Origin: Acanthaster planci
Taxonomy: Eukaryota; Echinodermata; Asteroidea; Valvatida; Acanthasteridae
DNA: 64,000 bases
NCBI RefSeq assembly: GCF_001949145.1
Contig: NW_019091363.1
Location: 1,721,598-1,785,597 of the forward strand
Direction of reading: 5' to 3'
Numbering within the stretch: the first letter of the stretch is position 1; each line of letters opens with the position of its first letter. A program made the translations under genes and the position numbers. The notes below the pieces were generated by a model, which made no database searches, was not told the origin of the DNA, and saw nothing but the letters and a program-made list of their open reading frames with translations. Of this stretch, positions 10,079 to 23,900 are shown piece after piece.

Positions 10079-11389
10079 CGCATATGTGATTTGCCAACGT
10101 ATTGAGTATCATCTTTTTAAATTCAGAGTTGAGTGCTACTGTCGTCTGCGGATCTTGCACAGCGCCCTCTCTCATTAAAACAAACACCGTGTTACGGTCG
10201 CGTTTTCTCATCGAGGGCAGCTATTTCATGAACAACTTCCAATTGTGCATGACACGAGCAGACTGAATGTACGTATAGGGCTGTAGTCCATTAATTTAAG
10301 CCTCATTGAAAACAGTGTAAAATCAGCATTGTTCGGGGCCCAATAATGCATACCAACATCCCTAAGGCATCTGAAACACACGTTAAATTATTGTATGGTC
10401 CATAATCTTTCAATTTCTTTTCAATTTTCTGTGGGTTAACTGATGACATTTTGAGTTATTCCCTCAACACAAAATTACGATTTTTCGAGTGTCCTCTTGC
10501 AGCTATTTTTCAATTGGCAACCCTCAAATTTCTCGGGCACTTAAGAGTATTTTTCAACAGTATTTTTTAGCCATTCTGCTCTCAGATGAAAGTTCAAAGA
10601 CCCATAGAGTTGATCCTGGCAAGGATTTACACAATCTCACCATTTTGGGGGCCATACAATCTCCTTTTTCAAAAGATACTGTTGGCGCATTTGTAATGTT
10701 AATGACCTGGCAAGAAATGTTCAGTTGAATTAGTAGACTGCACCCATAGATGAATTAATTAAGGCAGCAAGTATAATTATGTATAACCCATAACACTTTA
10801 CTGTGAATATCGCGAATTGGAGTGGGTGATCTGAAGAGGCCTGAAATGCCTACTTCCAGTTTGAACTGCCGAAAAGGCGTGCTGTCCCCCATACACGTAT
10901 ATAGAGGTTTTTCAGTAACGTGATTTTTGACAGTCAGCCTTCAATATGCGCAGAAGTGCGCGGAAATGCGCGCGCCTTCGAAGTCTCTCATCATTCTGGC
11001 GTATGTGAAATTGCTAACTGAAAGACGTTACGCAGATTCGAAAATGCACGCACCGCTGCAGACTTGGAACGCTTCTTGAACTGCCTTTAATTTTTTTGCT
11101 GGTCAAGTGACGTCACATGAAAAACCTCCATAGACTAATCCTATTAGGTGCCATAACTGCGGTGGCACCGCTCTCATAGTATACACACATTCTTCATCTT
11201 GAAGCTTAGTGACGAGCACGAGCATTTTGGCATATCAGTACATCCTATTGGTCCAACAGGCACGTAACGCGTGCCTGCCACCTGTCTACGAGCATTGTTC
11301 CAGCGCAGTAATGGCTTCTAATTTTGGTTGCCGAATTGCACTAGACACAATCGGTCGTCTGTAGAATAGTACAGCACCCACACCTGTCT

Positions 11390-11600
11390 TTCAAATGGAA
11401 CAAAATACTTTCCTTAAAGGGGCAGAATATTCTTTAGAATAATTTTTCTTTTGAGACGGGGAACAAAATATCCTATAAAGGGGGACATGATTTCTTAGGA
11501 GAAACCAAATTGTCCGGGTTGGGCAGAATGTCTTGATTAAACTGTAGGACATTCTGTCCGGCGGGACACAAAATTTCCTGGAGGACAAAATCTCCTTTTA
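11390..11600. repeat. Degenerate tandem array of ACAAAATnTCCT-type units
   Basis: Variants of ACAAAATxTCCT, alternating with GGGCAGAATxTCTT, recur several times in about 200 bases with irregular spacing. A 65-residue minus-strand ORF there shows matching FC-containing repeats and is best read as a by-product of the repeat. Confidence 0.45.
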
Positions 11601-13414
11601 CACCGGTGTCTGGTGTACGCCACGCCTAAGTTAATGGATCTACACAGCTTGCTTGAAGTTGAAATCCTTTTTTTAAATTCACCCTCCATGGCTCATAGAT
11701 AAATTCTAGTCCAATACTCTGCTATTATTTGCCTATCGAGGCCTAGCATCGTAAGCGTGTATTTTTGGTTACATCTGGCTTACTGGTAGTGGGAGAGTTG
11801 AGGGGTCACTCTCAAAGAAGTTCAGTTCAGTCCCTTCGCCCTGACGTACTACGTGCGCAAAACTCTCTCGCGCATCCCTTCGCGAACTTTTGTAGCTCGC
11901 TGGCGTTTTTGAAGCAGGCACAAACACCCAACAAAAGAGCCTGAGCTGGTGGCCCTCTCGACCAGTCGACGCTATTGTGATTTTGTACGCTTCAATGGAG
12001 CAATTTCCAAGGTCGATGTGGGGACCAATATAACTGCAGAGTGAACAGAGTACACAAACAGCTCGATTGCACCGGAGCGGAGCTCCTGGCCTGGAAATTG
12101 TGCTCTGAAAAGCTTTTACCATACTCGAAGATGAAGAATGTGAGATAAGGTAGGCCGTTTTAGTTAATATGCATAGGTTTATGCCGGTGAAATAAGGCTA
12201 CTCATCTTTCTTAAAGTCTTTGGTGGGAAATGCAAGCGGTTGACGAACAGAACGTGAGCCATGTTGTGAGTACGGTGACAGTTTTTGTCCAGGATCGTTA
12301 TTGAAAAAGTAATGCGAGTTCTGAATTGCACGGGCGCATGGAAGGGTACTGTTGACGCCGTGGGCGGGATAGTGCTTGAATACACCGCGGTATATTGCTT
12401 TATGGTAAAATAAAATTAAACGGTAGACCTGTATCCGGCGTTTAGAGGACTACATGGACATGATATCTCAACATCAATCAGATACGATAATTGAATTCCG
12501 TGGATCCAGCATGTATGAAGTACTGTAGTAAATGTACACATGTGTACTCCCAAAAAGCAATGTGACGCTTGTAGGCTTTTTAGCCGCTGTTATGAAACAC
12601 CGTATAGGATAGTGTATACATTGTAGCTCTATGGTGTATACGTGCATAGGTTGTTGTGTTATTCCAGTTGAATCTATGTCGCTTCATTGTTACCCTGTGA
12701 CACAGACATGTACATGTATTAGAGACTGAGCAAACTTTGACGGAGCCTCTGTGTACGTGTGTCAGAAGTAAACATTTGGTTCAGAGCTGGTCGGACTCGT
12801 TCTGAGATTGCGGTTCCCTTTCACACGTGAATGAGTTATTAACCATAAACGACTGCAGTGTTTTCAAAATTCTGCCCCTTAATAGCATTAATGAGTGCTC
12901 ATTCATTTCGGGAGACGACGGTAGGAACTTAGGAAGGAAGACATGTAAAGCGCTATGCATACGGCTTTAGTATAGAATGGTCCGTCTGTGAACAGGACGG
13001 TTTAGCCAGTCCAGACAGTTTCCATGGTAATGAATTAGTTCCTTTTCCAAACTTCGTCCTGGGCGTTGGTCCAAAATTACAACATGTCTTCCCGAGTACT
13101 CGATCAGTATTACGCAACAAGTAATCGGACTCGATATCTTTGCCCTTGTGCTGCAGGCGTGCCACCACATCGGTTGATATCTCTACGAAAAGTTCGGAGA
13201 TTAATTAAGGCCCTTGTTATTCCCACTTAAATTGCATGATTTGGAATGAATGGATTAGGCCTTCGTAAATGTGGTTGGCGAAATACTCAGGATAGAGGTC
13301 CCTTCCTAAAACACGAACACTAATGCTGATGCCTGGTGAGTTTTTCAAGTTGTTTTCTGTACTGTTGATTTCAGAGTGGTACTAGAGTGGTATGCCTGGG
13401 CAGTAGAGCTCTGA

Positions 13415-14180
13415 AATGTCGAAAATTTAAATTCATAAAATACACGCTTAAGCTATGTCATGAATGAATACAGCTATAATTACAACTGACATCGCACACA
13501 ACCAAAGATTCACTCGTAGGGAGGTCTCAAGCGGTGGACGAAACCAGGGAAGGAAGGCGGGGCTGGGAAAAGAAGAGGGCAGAAAGCGGTTTGAGCTATC
13601 AGATCACTGACTGGCAGGGACGTGAAATGTATAGAAATGAAAAACATAGTTTGGACGGTCCCCAACAGAAATAAAAGTCGCTGCAGTCATTTATTTCCAA
13701 TTGAAATTGTACACTGTTAGTCTTTTGGCGGCGTATTTGTATTGCACTTTTGAGCATATGTCGCGTTTAGCGCCTTGGACAGATGGACAGAGTGTAGGCC
13801 GATTTAATAGCCTCAACCTAGCGTACGTGTAGCGCTAGTTGTTCGTTACTGTGATATATGTCTACAATCACCTACTTCTGCTTTCAAGTTTGCATGATGG
13901 GGTACCAGTGGGAAAGCTGGAACAGACACTCATGGTACTTACAATTAGTACATGGAAAGGTGTGTGTGTGTGTTTTTTTTAAGATTCGCTGTCCATACCC
14001 TTAGGAGTCGGATTCCGACAAATGATTGTCATACTCTAATGTCCCCCTGTTTACTGTATACTGTCTAAGTCAAAAAAGTCAAAGCATGGAGAAATGCACT
14101 AAAATGATCAATGAAACTGTGAACTCATTGATGTCATCAGGCTGGGTCCCACAATTCAAATTTGAGTTCTATGAAATGTA
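13415..14180. repeat. Duplicated segment, copy A
   Basis: This stretch aligns collinearly with 16085-16800 over its whole length with many substitutions and small indels. The best-kept core is 13700-13785, including GGCGGCGTATTTGTATTGC and GAGCATATGTCGCGTT. No shared long reading frame is seen, so it is noncoding or transposon-derived. Confidence 0.8.
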
Positions 14181-15039
14181 CAATTTAAGCTGGTTATTTC
14201 TGACTGACACTGAGTAGTATCGAATACATGTATACCTTAGCAGTAAAATTCTGAAATAGTACAGTTAAGGATCGCCGTGACACATAGATGTTGTGGAATT
14301 TTACTGTAACACAGGCCTAATGGTTGTCGCAGATGATCGCTGATCCATTAAGATTGATTACCGGGTACATTCTGCTTAGGTACACTTGTACAAACAAGAT
14401 GAAATAAAATAAATAAATGTTGTACATGTATGTGTGCTGTGCCAGCGATGTGTGTGTAAGATCTATACCAGCCGATCTCATTGGCAGCCCGCAAGATTGA
14501 CTGCTGCATGACCGACGACTTGGAATTCGGCCGCGAATGCCAAGCTGAGATTTATGATCAGACTACCAGTTGCCTCCGATCCAACCATCTTTGTCAATTT
14601 CACCGGGGCCCCAACGTTGCCATTCATGGGCGTGCGTGGCGCGATTCCAAGCTGGACCATGAAGCTGAACCTCAATCAGCAATGCGTCGAGGGGAGGACG
14701 GAACAGGGCCCAGGTTGTGTGAATCATGGATCCATTTACCGTACCATTTGGCCTAGCGACCAGTGTGTGTTTTCCCAATCAAAGATGGGCGGACTTTTTT
14801 TCTCTACATCCAAATGTAATTCAGGCTTGATTCTTGGAAGGTCACGTAGAGAGGGATCGGCTTGAAAATCATGTCACATACACGTGTAAATGCTTAATAG
14901 TGTCTGATCTATATATACTCCTGTGTGAGTTTCCATTAACATTAACGAAAACAAACATAACAACAGAAATCGATTAAAACAAATAGTAGTTAAATATCTT
15001 GTCAGGGTTAGTGGTCGTTATCAGATGTAAAATAAGCAG

Positions 15040-15258
15040 ATGATGCCCTCTGGCATTTGCGAGACGATGAAAAATTGGAGAATTGTACCCAGCATCATCA
15101 ACATTGTTTTGGAGAAGGTCGAAGGAGAAAATCTGAGGACTTCGCGAAATGTGTGAAGAAATTCGGAAATGTGGAAACTTTACTGAGAGAAACTGAGAAA
15201 AACATTCGTAAGAGTTGGCAAAGCCCAGACGAATACTCAGAAGAAAAATTGACGTTAT
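15040..15258 (+). CDS. Weak candidate orphan exon
   Basis: An open frame of about 73 residues runs between an AG (AATAAGCAG) and a GTATGA donor-like site. The translation is charged and helix-like (DFAKCVKKFGNVETLLRETE). I recognise no family, and no partner exon is evident. It could equally be chance. Confidence 0.15.
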
Positions 15259-16084
15259 GGGTATGATGCTACGGAATCGAGCCTAATATAATTGCGTTAG
15301 ATTTAGGTAACAATGTTATCGATTTTTTAAAATCTGTATTTGGGAACTTTGGCGTTTGATAGTTTTCCGTACTGATGGAGTTTCTAGTGCGGAATGATGA
15401 ATTAAATGCCTGATTTATTTGTTTTGAAAGGCTCAGGTTCACAAGAAAATTTCCCGTCTTATCTTTTTGTGTCTTGAGTATTGTAATTTATGCTTTGTTT
15501 TAGAAGCCCGTTTGTAAAATTTATAACCAGTGAGCATCACGCATTCATATACATGTACTCGCATCCATAAGTTAACTGTTAACCTGACATAATAAATTAT
15601 GTATATGCTGTCCTCATTTTGTTCATATTTGTTCCTTTGCAGTCAGTGCACGTGATTTTACACGTCAAGGCAATGATTTTCATGGTTTTGTTACCCTTTT
15701 CATAAACATCTCGAAACGTGTAACGATTTTTTTGGGAGTGCCCTTATACCCTTCTGTTTTTAACCTTTGACCTCCGAGGGTAGTCCTTGGGCACTGCTAA
15801 CGTCAACAAGTGTAACGGTGAATAGTTCGCTGAACTTTTACATTACATGGCTCACCTTGAAGTTGTTGAAAGAATCAGTGGTATGCCAAAGCCTCAGCCG
15901 CAGTCGAAAAGCCACAGTGTTTAAATTTAACATGTAAAGTGTACATGTACATGTATATACATATACAGTGTATGTGTAGTTTTCTGACCTGTATCGCAGC
16001 GCTTTCATCTTTTAGTTTCAACTTTTTCATGTTCAAATCTAATGCCCTGTTAGAAACTTCCTTGAAATTGCCTCCTTAGCTGTA

Positions 16085-16800
16085 GGCCCTAAACATTTTA
16101 ACAAAGAAACTTTAAATTCATAAAATGCACACATTTGCCACATATATATATAGAATATTACGAATTTACATCTTACACAACCAAAAACTCCTGCGTAGCT
16201 ACATATAGGCGGGGTTGAGAAAAGAGAAAAGGGGTATAAAGCAGTTTGAGCTGACAGACCATTGGCAGGGATGTAAATTGTAAACAAAAAAACTTAGGTT
16301 GGACGGTCCCAACAAAAATACGACTATACAGTTGCTGTAGTCAATCATTTCGAATTGAAATTGTACTCTATTAGTGTTTTGGCGGCGTATTTGTATTGCG
16401 CTTTTGAGCATATGTCGCGTTCGGCGCCTTGGACAGATATTTGAAGTGTATTTTAATAGCCTCAACGTACGTGTAGCGCGTAGTTGTACATTACTGTATG
16501 TCTACGAACACGTATGCTTTTGCATGATGGAGTGCCAGTGGGGAAGCTGAAACAGATGCCTGGTGTACTACATGACGAAGTGTTTGGGTTTTTTTCTTTT
16601 TTAAAGATGCCCTGTCCATATTTGGTGAACACAGATTCTAACAAACAATTGTCATAACAGATGTACTCTAAAGTCCTCCTATATATACAGTGTAATTGGA
16701 AAAAAATAATCAAGGCATGGAGTAATGTCCTAAATTGATCTGTGAAACTATGTCATCATGCTAGGTCCCACTCTTCAAAGTTGAGTTCTTTGAATCCTTC
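16085..16800. repeat. Duplicated segment, copy B
   Basis: This is the second copy of the segment at 13415-14180, in the same orientation and about 2.65 kb downstream. The most conserved part is about 16351-16438. Both copies carry the same order of sub-blocks, including a poly-T/GT tract. Confidence 0.8.
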
Positions 16801-19800
16801 TTAACCGTCATGCTATTGAAGCAATTTGTTGCAAAAAGCCTACAGCATCTTTAGTGATAACGAAGACATTCGGAAGAAGTGTCATTTCCTGGTATGCCTG
16901 TCAGAGTTGTTGTAGTGGGAGCGGCTGGCCAACTTCGGTTTACCACATGATGGTGATCCTTGTAATCCGTTTGACCTCCGGGACCCGTGATGTATCCTTT
17001 ATCCGTGGGAAAGCTTGGGCGCGGGCGAGGCACACATGCGGGGTCGTGTTTGTTCTGAGGTTGAACATGGTTGTGTAGAGCAGATCGATTGCTCATGTGC
17101 ATGTTCCCTATGCATGAGTTTTGCTTAAATTTTCTGAATGGTTAAATGGTTCTGGTGCCAGTGGAAGTCTGTCTAAACTTGAACCCCCAGTGGAAAACAT
17201 CAACACCAAAGATGGGAACATGAAATAGCGGAGGTGGAAGTTATTTGAAGGCGTCGCTCGTGCCAATGCTCGTAGTCAGAAACGTTTAAGTTGCTTTAAA
17301 GGTCAGATCTGTTCCTTGCTCTATGGTCAGATTTTGCAAATACGTAAAGGTCAGAAACGTATTCTCCATCAAAGGTAACAAAAAGTGCACTTTCTAATTC
17401 GGTCCAGTAAGTGAATGCATATTGTGGAGAATGGTTTGAAGTTACCAAAGGCCAACACAAAACTATGCATCATATTATTTGAAAAATCTGTGTTCCTGTC
17501 TCTCTTGAATTTTATGACCCATGCCGAATGAGTACAAACAGGGATCATGATCGCTAACGATGTATCACTTTTATAGTAGCTTGAGGTTAATGTAGCATCC
17601 AACAAGGAATTTACAGCAGCCTGACGAAACCAAAATAACAATCTGCAGCAACTGTTGTCAGTAAACTCTGCTTCCAACGATATCCCGGTCTATTTGATCG
17701 ATTTATATTAAACTTTTCCTCGACGCATGTCGCGATGTAAAATGTGATTTATTACGGCCTGTAAACCCCTTCACGATAACTGGTATGAGCAGTCGGAGGC
17801 GTTTTCCACCGCGGATCACATCCTTCAGCGTTCAAGGGCCATTTTGGTGAGATCAAGATGGCAAAAGAGTTTATTCGGTATGTAACCTGTACCTGACCCC
17901 GACGCAGTGGTCCTATATTGGCGCCATGCTGAGGCCAACACCAGGTGCTGCAAACTCATAAAATGAAGGATTCTCTTCTGTGCAACATCTACGGCAGCTT
18001 GTTGTACACGTAAGGTGTTAAAGACATCTAAGCCTAAATCTTTGTCGCTGGGGAGAATTAAGGTTTGTTTTGATGAAGTTTGCAAGTCGATCAATAAGTC
18101 GTTCGAAATCTCATATCTCTAAATATTTGTATTTGAGATTTGTATTGTTAGACCTGGTCAACAATAATCACATTTTGCCTTGCCATGCCATAGATAAATG
18201 AAAGCCTATATGCTTTCAATTATACACATTAAAAGTGCCTCCATTTTTTCAAATAAATAATTTATTAGCAATTTGTTCAAAGATGAGTTTATAATGGCTT
18301 CATACATTTTCATCAATGTTTTTGAGAACCCCCCTTTAAACTGACCACCACACCCCTGGAAGAGATAGTTTACAAATGCTCCGTATGTAAAATTTTTGAT
18401 CTGTTAAAATGTGTCTGTAAAAAGTTAAATGGTTTAGAGATAAAAGCAGTGACGATAAGCCTATGCCAATGGCAGTTGGCATAATGAGGTCAGCATTATT
18501 TGTAATGGTTGCCACTCCCCCTCAAGAATTTGGCTAATTCTCACATCTCAAACAGTTGTAGATGCACACCTTAATAAACCTCTTGTTGGTTAAGTTAAAC
18601 GTCTTTGCAAAGTTTTTCGCTTTTAATAGTAAAACCCTTTCCCATTATGGACTAGCCATAAACACCGGTGTCTAGACTTACCGAGGACATGGAATAAAAA
18701 TCACCCATTGTTCCCTTTCTGCTCTCCTCTGTGGTGTGGTGTAACGGTGAACTTTTGTAAATCGTATTGTTTTTAGTCAGCTCTCATATTCTGTCTCGGA
18801 GCAAGGGTTTTACGTACATGTATTTCTTTGTATAGGATGGCAAGCATTGCGTTCTTCATGTTGCAAACTGCCACAGCAGTTTCCCAGCAATTTTTATCAC
18901 CTTACCATAGACATATTCATGACCAAGAGCCGAATTCATGGAGGTTTACTTGCAGAGTCAAACACGCATAAGAAGAGTTTGTGCGTATAGGATTTGTAGA
19001 AACGTATTTAAACCGTAAAAAAGCTAAAGAAGTGCTCGCCGTTGGCCAAAGTTACCGAATTGTTACATGTCCTTCATCAGGATGGTGGTAAGTTGCTGTA
19101 AGGAAACATGGTGAATTTGACGTGGATGCCGTATAGATACAGTGTTCCAAGGTGGACTATAAAATTCTGCTTTCACTCTTACCATATTTCGTCAGTCTGT
19201 GTGGCTGCTGCATGCATGTATCGTAAGGATGCAGATGCCATCCTTGGGCCGGGATGGGATGGGATGTTGAAGTACATGTACTGTCCAACTGCGGTTTCGA
19301 GTCCATGCATGATATGCGCATCTTCGTCCTAACAACCATACGGACTGATGAAACGAGGAAATAGCGAAAGCAGCATTTATTTTTCCACCTTGAAACACTG
19401 TGCACGCGGCATCCAGCAACTTACATGTACCACCGCCCTGATGACGGACAAACATCCAAAAATTCGGCAACTTTTGGCAAAGGTCAGACTCAGTCGCAAT
19501 TTCCCCGGGTTAATGGGCGGGCACGAGAGAGTACACGCAGAAGTCAAACACGCTTAGTTAATATTAATCTGTATTTTGGCACTTTCGTCCAGATGATACG
19601 CACATATACTAGCATAACTCTGTACGTTAAATGATGCCGTCACACGTAAATCCTAATCAACGTTTTAAGTGATTCCTGAAATTGTTATGGTAACCAAATA
19701 TATACGAGGTGAAGTATGATAAACTTTTATGTTTATTTCGGGTTGATAGTCGATGTTAGCTTCTTTATAGGCATTGGTCGACAAACAAGTTCCCTCGTCC

Positions 19801-20018
19801 ACGCCTTTTGTGTCCACATCAATTTACAATATCTCGGTTAGCGCAACTATTCACCCACAAACTATGCTATAACTTTATCATGTACAGTTACTTTCTGCTC
19901 TGATTTCTCTTTCAGCTTGCGTTGATCATCTTGACCGTGTCTGATTAGTTGGAGAACTGTTTACTTACCATCTTCCCATCACGGAAAACAGTAGGCCTAC
20001 ACAAAACAACCAATCAAA

Positions 20019-20034
20019 ATGAATGGAACAAAAA
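20019..20034 (+). CDS. Possible alternative first coding exon of the SLC6-like gene
   Basis: ATG at 20019 in the context AAAATGAATG is followed after 16 bases by the donor GTAAGC. It would encode MNGTK and leave one base. Joined to an acceptor-like AAAG at 20692-20695, it continues in frame with the main first exon from 20696. This gives 808 residues instead of 818. The transcript is needed to decide. Confidence 0.3.
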
Positions 20035-20649
20035 GTAAGCATTCTCTGTCCCTTTTTGAAGTTACATGCAATATACATGTATTTTGTTGTATAGTGTTTG
20101 CTTGTTCAGTGTCATTATGTGAACTTCTTGTATTTTTCTTCTTGAATAGGAAGTTGGCATGTTTGAAACTAAAGTTAACCGAACATCAGCACCGCCATCT
20201 TTGTCAAACTGGTGCAAAACAATTTGATCGGCTCGAATAACCGTGGAACAATATTTACGTCACTGTACAGCTCGTGACATTGTACACAGTCAAATCCCAT
20301 AAAGAAGACCATTGTTAATGCCACATTCTGTTTACCCCCTAGTCAGTTTCCCTATATAGCTTGTTTCATGTTTTGTAACAAGGAAAGTATTAGGCCCCAA
20401 TCCTTTGTCCTTCATTGCATTCGTGCATTCTCGATTCAGAGAGTTGGCACAGCTAACGAATTACCACTTATCAGTTTACGTAAACATTACTAATGGGGTT
20501 TGCGATTTTCCTTTAAAGCTTTTCCCCTGTCTCATTTTTCCCTTTCTGCGTTGATATTTGCTTCATTCCCATAAACTGGTTGCACACTGAGTCGTAATTT
20601 GACATAGAGTTGGGAAAAAAGATTTCTCGCAAAAGAGGAACGAGGTACC

Positions 20650-20986
20650 ATGCAAAGGCCTCATTGTATTCATTTCTGTGTTAATTTATCCAAAGCCGAG
20701 AATGATAAAGTTGGTGTTGTTGACGGCAGCCGGTTCATCTTTGAGGAACGTCACGTGGACGCCCAGCGGATCGATGAAGCTAACCAGCCTATGATCTCGA
20801 GCCAGCCTTCCCCGGACGCCTTCAAGCCTCGCCCCTCTCGACCGTTCCCCATCTCCAGCCGAGATGAGAACCCCAAGCGGGGCAACTGGTGGAACAAGAT
20901 CGAGTTCATTTTCGCTTGCATTGCGCTGTGTTGCAGCGTTCGAAGTTTCTTTGCATTTCCCTACAGAGTCCACCGTTTTGGCGGAG
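20650..20986 (+). CDS. SLC6-like exon 1: N-terminal tail and TM1
   Basis: It encodes a long cytoplasmic tail, RGNWWNK and the altered TM1, ending FGG plus one base (phase 1) before GTAGTG. The start could instead lie in the separate mini-exon at 20019. Confidence 0.75.
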
Positions 20987-23900
20987 GTAGTGTAAAAAGA
21001 AAAATGCTTTCATGAAATGGAGAGCCAGACCAAAAATAGCATGAATATTTTGAAGTTCTTGCACATGTAGGTCATATAGATGGTGTGGGCACATGTTCAC
21101 TAAGGAAAAAATACTTCAGTGAAAAAGTAAAGCTTATTGTACACGTTTGAAGGCTTTTCGATCTTGTCTATTGTTGACCTTTTAGTTTAGTGATGCGTTG
21201 ATGTAAATTAATTCGAAAACTATTTGCTGTTTTTTCGCTTACTATGTTCATATCTCCCATCTTTCTTTGTAGGGATCTTTGTGATCTTGTTTGTTCTCGC
21301 TATGATCTTCTTCACGTTCCCGTATATTGTTCTGGAAATGGCTTTGGGGCAATTCTCCAGCTCCGGTATAATATCTGTGTGGAACATCTCTCCCCTTTTC
21401 AAAGGTGAATATACATGTGCTTGTATGTACAACATTTTTGCGAGTAAAATCTTTCACATCAAAGTTTGTGTGAAACTGCTGGTGTTGTAACGTGAAAACG
21501 GAATGGAGCTTAAACAGTTTACAAAACCACCTTGCCAACAACCATCCTGCATGCCAAGTCCACCACTCTACAAAGAAATCAACGGCACATTCTTTATGGT
21601 TGAACCAACAATGGGCAGTAAGTGCCATGTGAAGTTTGATACTTTTTCAATCCTGCCAAATCCCTCCAGAGCGATTTGGATTTGGTGGATTTCAAAGGCT
21701 GCGGGAAGGTTCGTGCTCAGTGCTATTTGGCTGTTGAATACATAACAAATGCACTTGTCAAAAACAACTTTGCTTTCGCTTCCAGTGAGTAAGTTGAATT
21801 TTCCTGTAACTTTTTTTTTGCTTCTGTGTTCATTGGTTAGGATTTGGTGTTGTAGCCACGCTGTCGCTTGCATTATGGAACGTGATTACCAACGTCTTTT
21901 CATCCTATCATCTGCTATATGCCTTTATTACCATCAAATCGTCCGCAACCTCAATGAAATTACCGTGGCTGGATTGCTCAAATGCGTGGAACACCGACGG
22001 ATGCTATGATATGTCCACGCAAGTCGTATTAACAACTGCGAATGCATCTGCATTGAACAACGAGGGGAGAAGTGTGAACTTGTCCTGGCAGAGTGTAGCG
22101 AGCCCTCCAGAGTACAGAGCGTTGTTCTCCGCTGCAACAGAATATTTCAGGTGTCTGTTGGCCTTGTAGCTCATTGACTCCGAATTAGCTAACGCAGTTT
22201 TAAATCTGTGCATGCATGCATCACGATATGATGAATTAAGATGGTAAGACCCGATGAGATAAACAAGTGCACGTCATGGCAACGTGACAACTCACTCTGC
22301 AATCTGAGGGCGTTTTTAAAAGAGTTGAAAATGAAATCAAAGTGAGAGTCGCTCGTGAAATTAAAAATAGCATATAGAATTGTCAGTCTTGGTTGAATAA
22401 TAATTAGCTCCATACTTGTTTTGTTATTGTACGGCTTCGATAGTCCAGGTCTATTCTTGTTCATCGGTATGTAATTCAAGCACGATGTAATGTTTTTTCC
22501 AAACAATGAGAAAAATTCGAACAGTTTCTGTTCGGCGACGTGTGTAGGTCATGCTAATGAGCTAGGCATTAGCGATTGTTGGGTTTATTTATTCATTTGA
22601 TGTTTTATCATTCCCATAGGTCGCAAGTCACCAATGGGAACGATGGTGACTTGACAAATATCGGTGCTCTCCAGCCAACCTTAGTCTTTGCTCTTCTAGC
22701 TACGTGGGGCTTCGTCTTGGTACTCAGCTGCATGGGGGCTAAGTGGACGGGCAAAGTAAGTTGTAGATTGGGACACTGTCTTCGAAAGTGGTAAATAGCT
22801 CTGGATACTGTTTTCAACCTTTGTTATTGCCATAGAAACGCATTTGTGTCAGTCATCAATCTTCAACAGTAATTNNNNNNNNNNNNNNNNNNNNNNNNNN
22901 NNNNNNNNNNNNNNNNNNNNNNNNNNNNNNNNNNNNNNNNNNNNNNNNNNNNNNNNNNNNNNNNNNNNNNNNNNNNNNNNNNNNNNNNNNNNNNNNNNNN
23001 NNNNNNNNNNNNNNNNNNNNNNNNNNNNNNNNNNNNNNNNNNNNNNNNNNNNNNNNNNNNNNNNNNNNNNNNNNNNNNNNNNNNNNNNNNNNNNNNNNNN
23101 NNNNNNNNNNNNNNNNNNNNNNNNNNNNNNNNNNNNNNNNNNNNNNNNNNNNNNNNNNNNNNNNNNNNNNNNNNNNNNNNNNNNNNNNNNNNNNNNNNNN
23201 NNNNNNNNNNNNNNNNNNNNNNNNNNNNNNNNNNNNNNNNNNNNNNNNNNNNNNNNNNNNNNNNNTTTAGAGTATTCCATCTCGGAAATGTCGTGCCAGA
23301 TTAATGGTCTCATGCCCAGTGCTTTCAAAATCCTTCAAAAAAGTTGAAACCTCAACTAGTTACTTTAGTTTCCTGGTTCTCGTCTGCTGTTTGAACTTTA
23401 TAGTCTACGTTTCACACAGACATACTAACACACTATCAAAACAATTCGCTTTGAATTTAAACACTTTGTATACCCACTTTTCTTAAAAAACCTTTAACCC
23501 AAGACATGCGTATTGGAAAAAATAAGAATATATGTTTAAACGCTAAACGCTTTTCCATGGCACATTTTCAGCCTCTTGAACCCACGTAGCACATAAACAC
23601 TTTCCTCTTGAACCCACTTAACATATAAATACATTCCTCAACGCATAGCAATAAACATGTCGTGGTTAGAAATGTTAAAAAAGGTACAAAGAAGTGTCCA
23701 GAAATGTGATGTCTACCGATGTCTCATTTGTTTCTATTTTGTTCAATCGAATGGAACATAATCACAGATTTTTCTCTTCATCGGGTGGATACCATTCTCC
23801 TACAGCTTTGCGTAAAGGGCGTATAAAAATTGAAAACTCGTCTTTATTTTCGTTTTCTGTAGGTGGCGTACTTCATCATGCCTATTCCTCTCATTCTTGT

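Larger units (their letters stand above)
8973..20018. other. 11-kb intergenic spacer
   Basis: No gene is supported here. It separates the head of the minus-strand sulfotransferase from the plus-strand SLC6-like gene. Apart from the listed repeats and one weak exon candidate, it contains only short unrelated ORFs. A GC-richer open segment at about 14480-14755 was examined and not recognised. Confidence 0.6.

Noticed and set aside
10605-10625. Stretch resembling the 5' end of bacterial 16S rRNA (GAGTTGATCCTGGC)
   Set aside because: Only about 14 bases match and no further rRNA sequence follows; chance similarity.
22844-23347. ORFs across the N run
   Set aside because: They consist almost wholly of undetermined bases; the same applies to the ORFs spanning 38189-38785.
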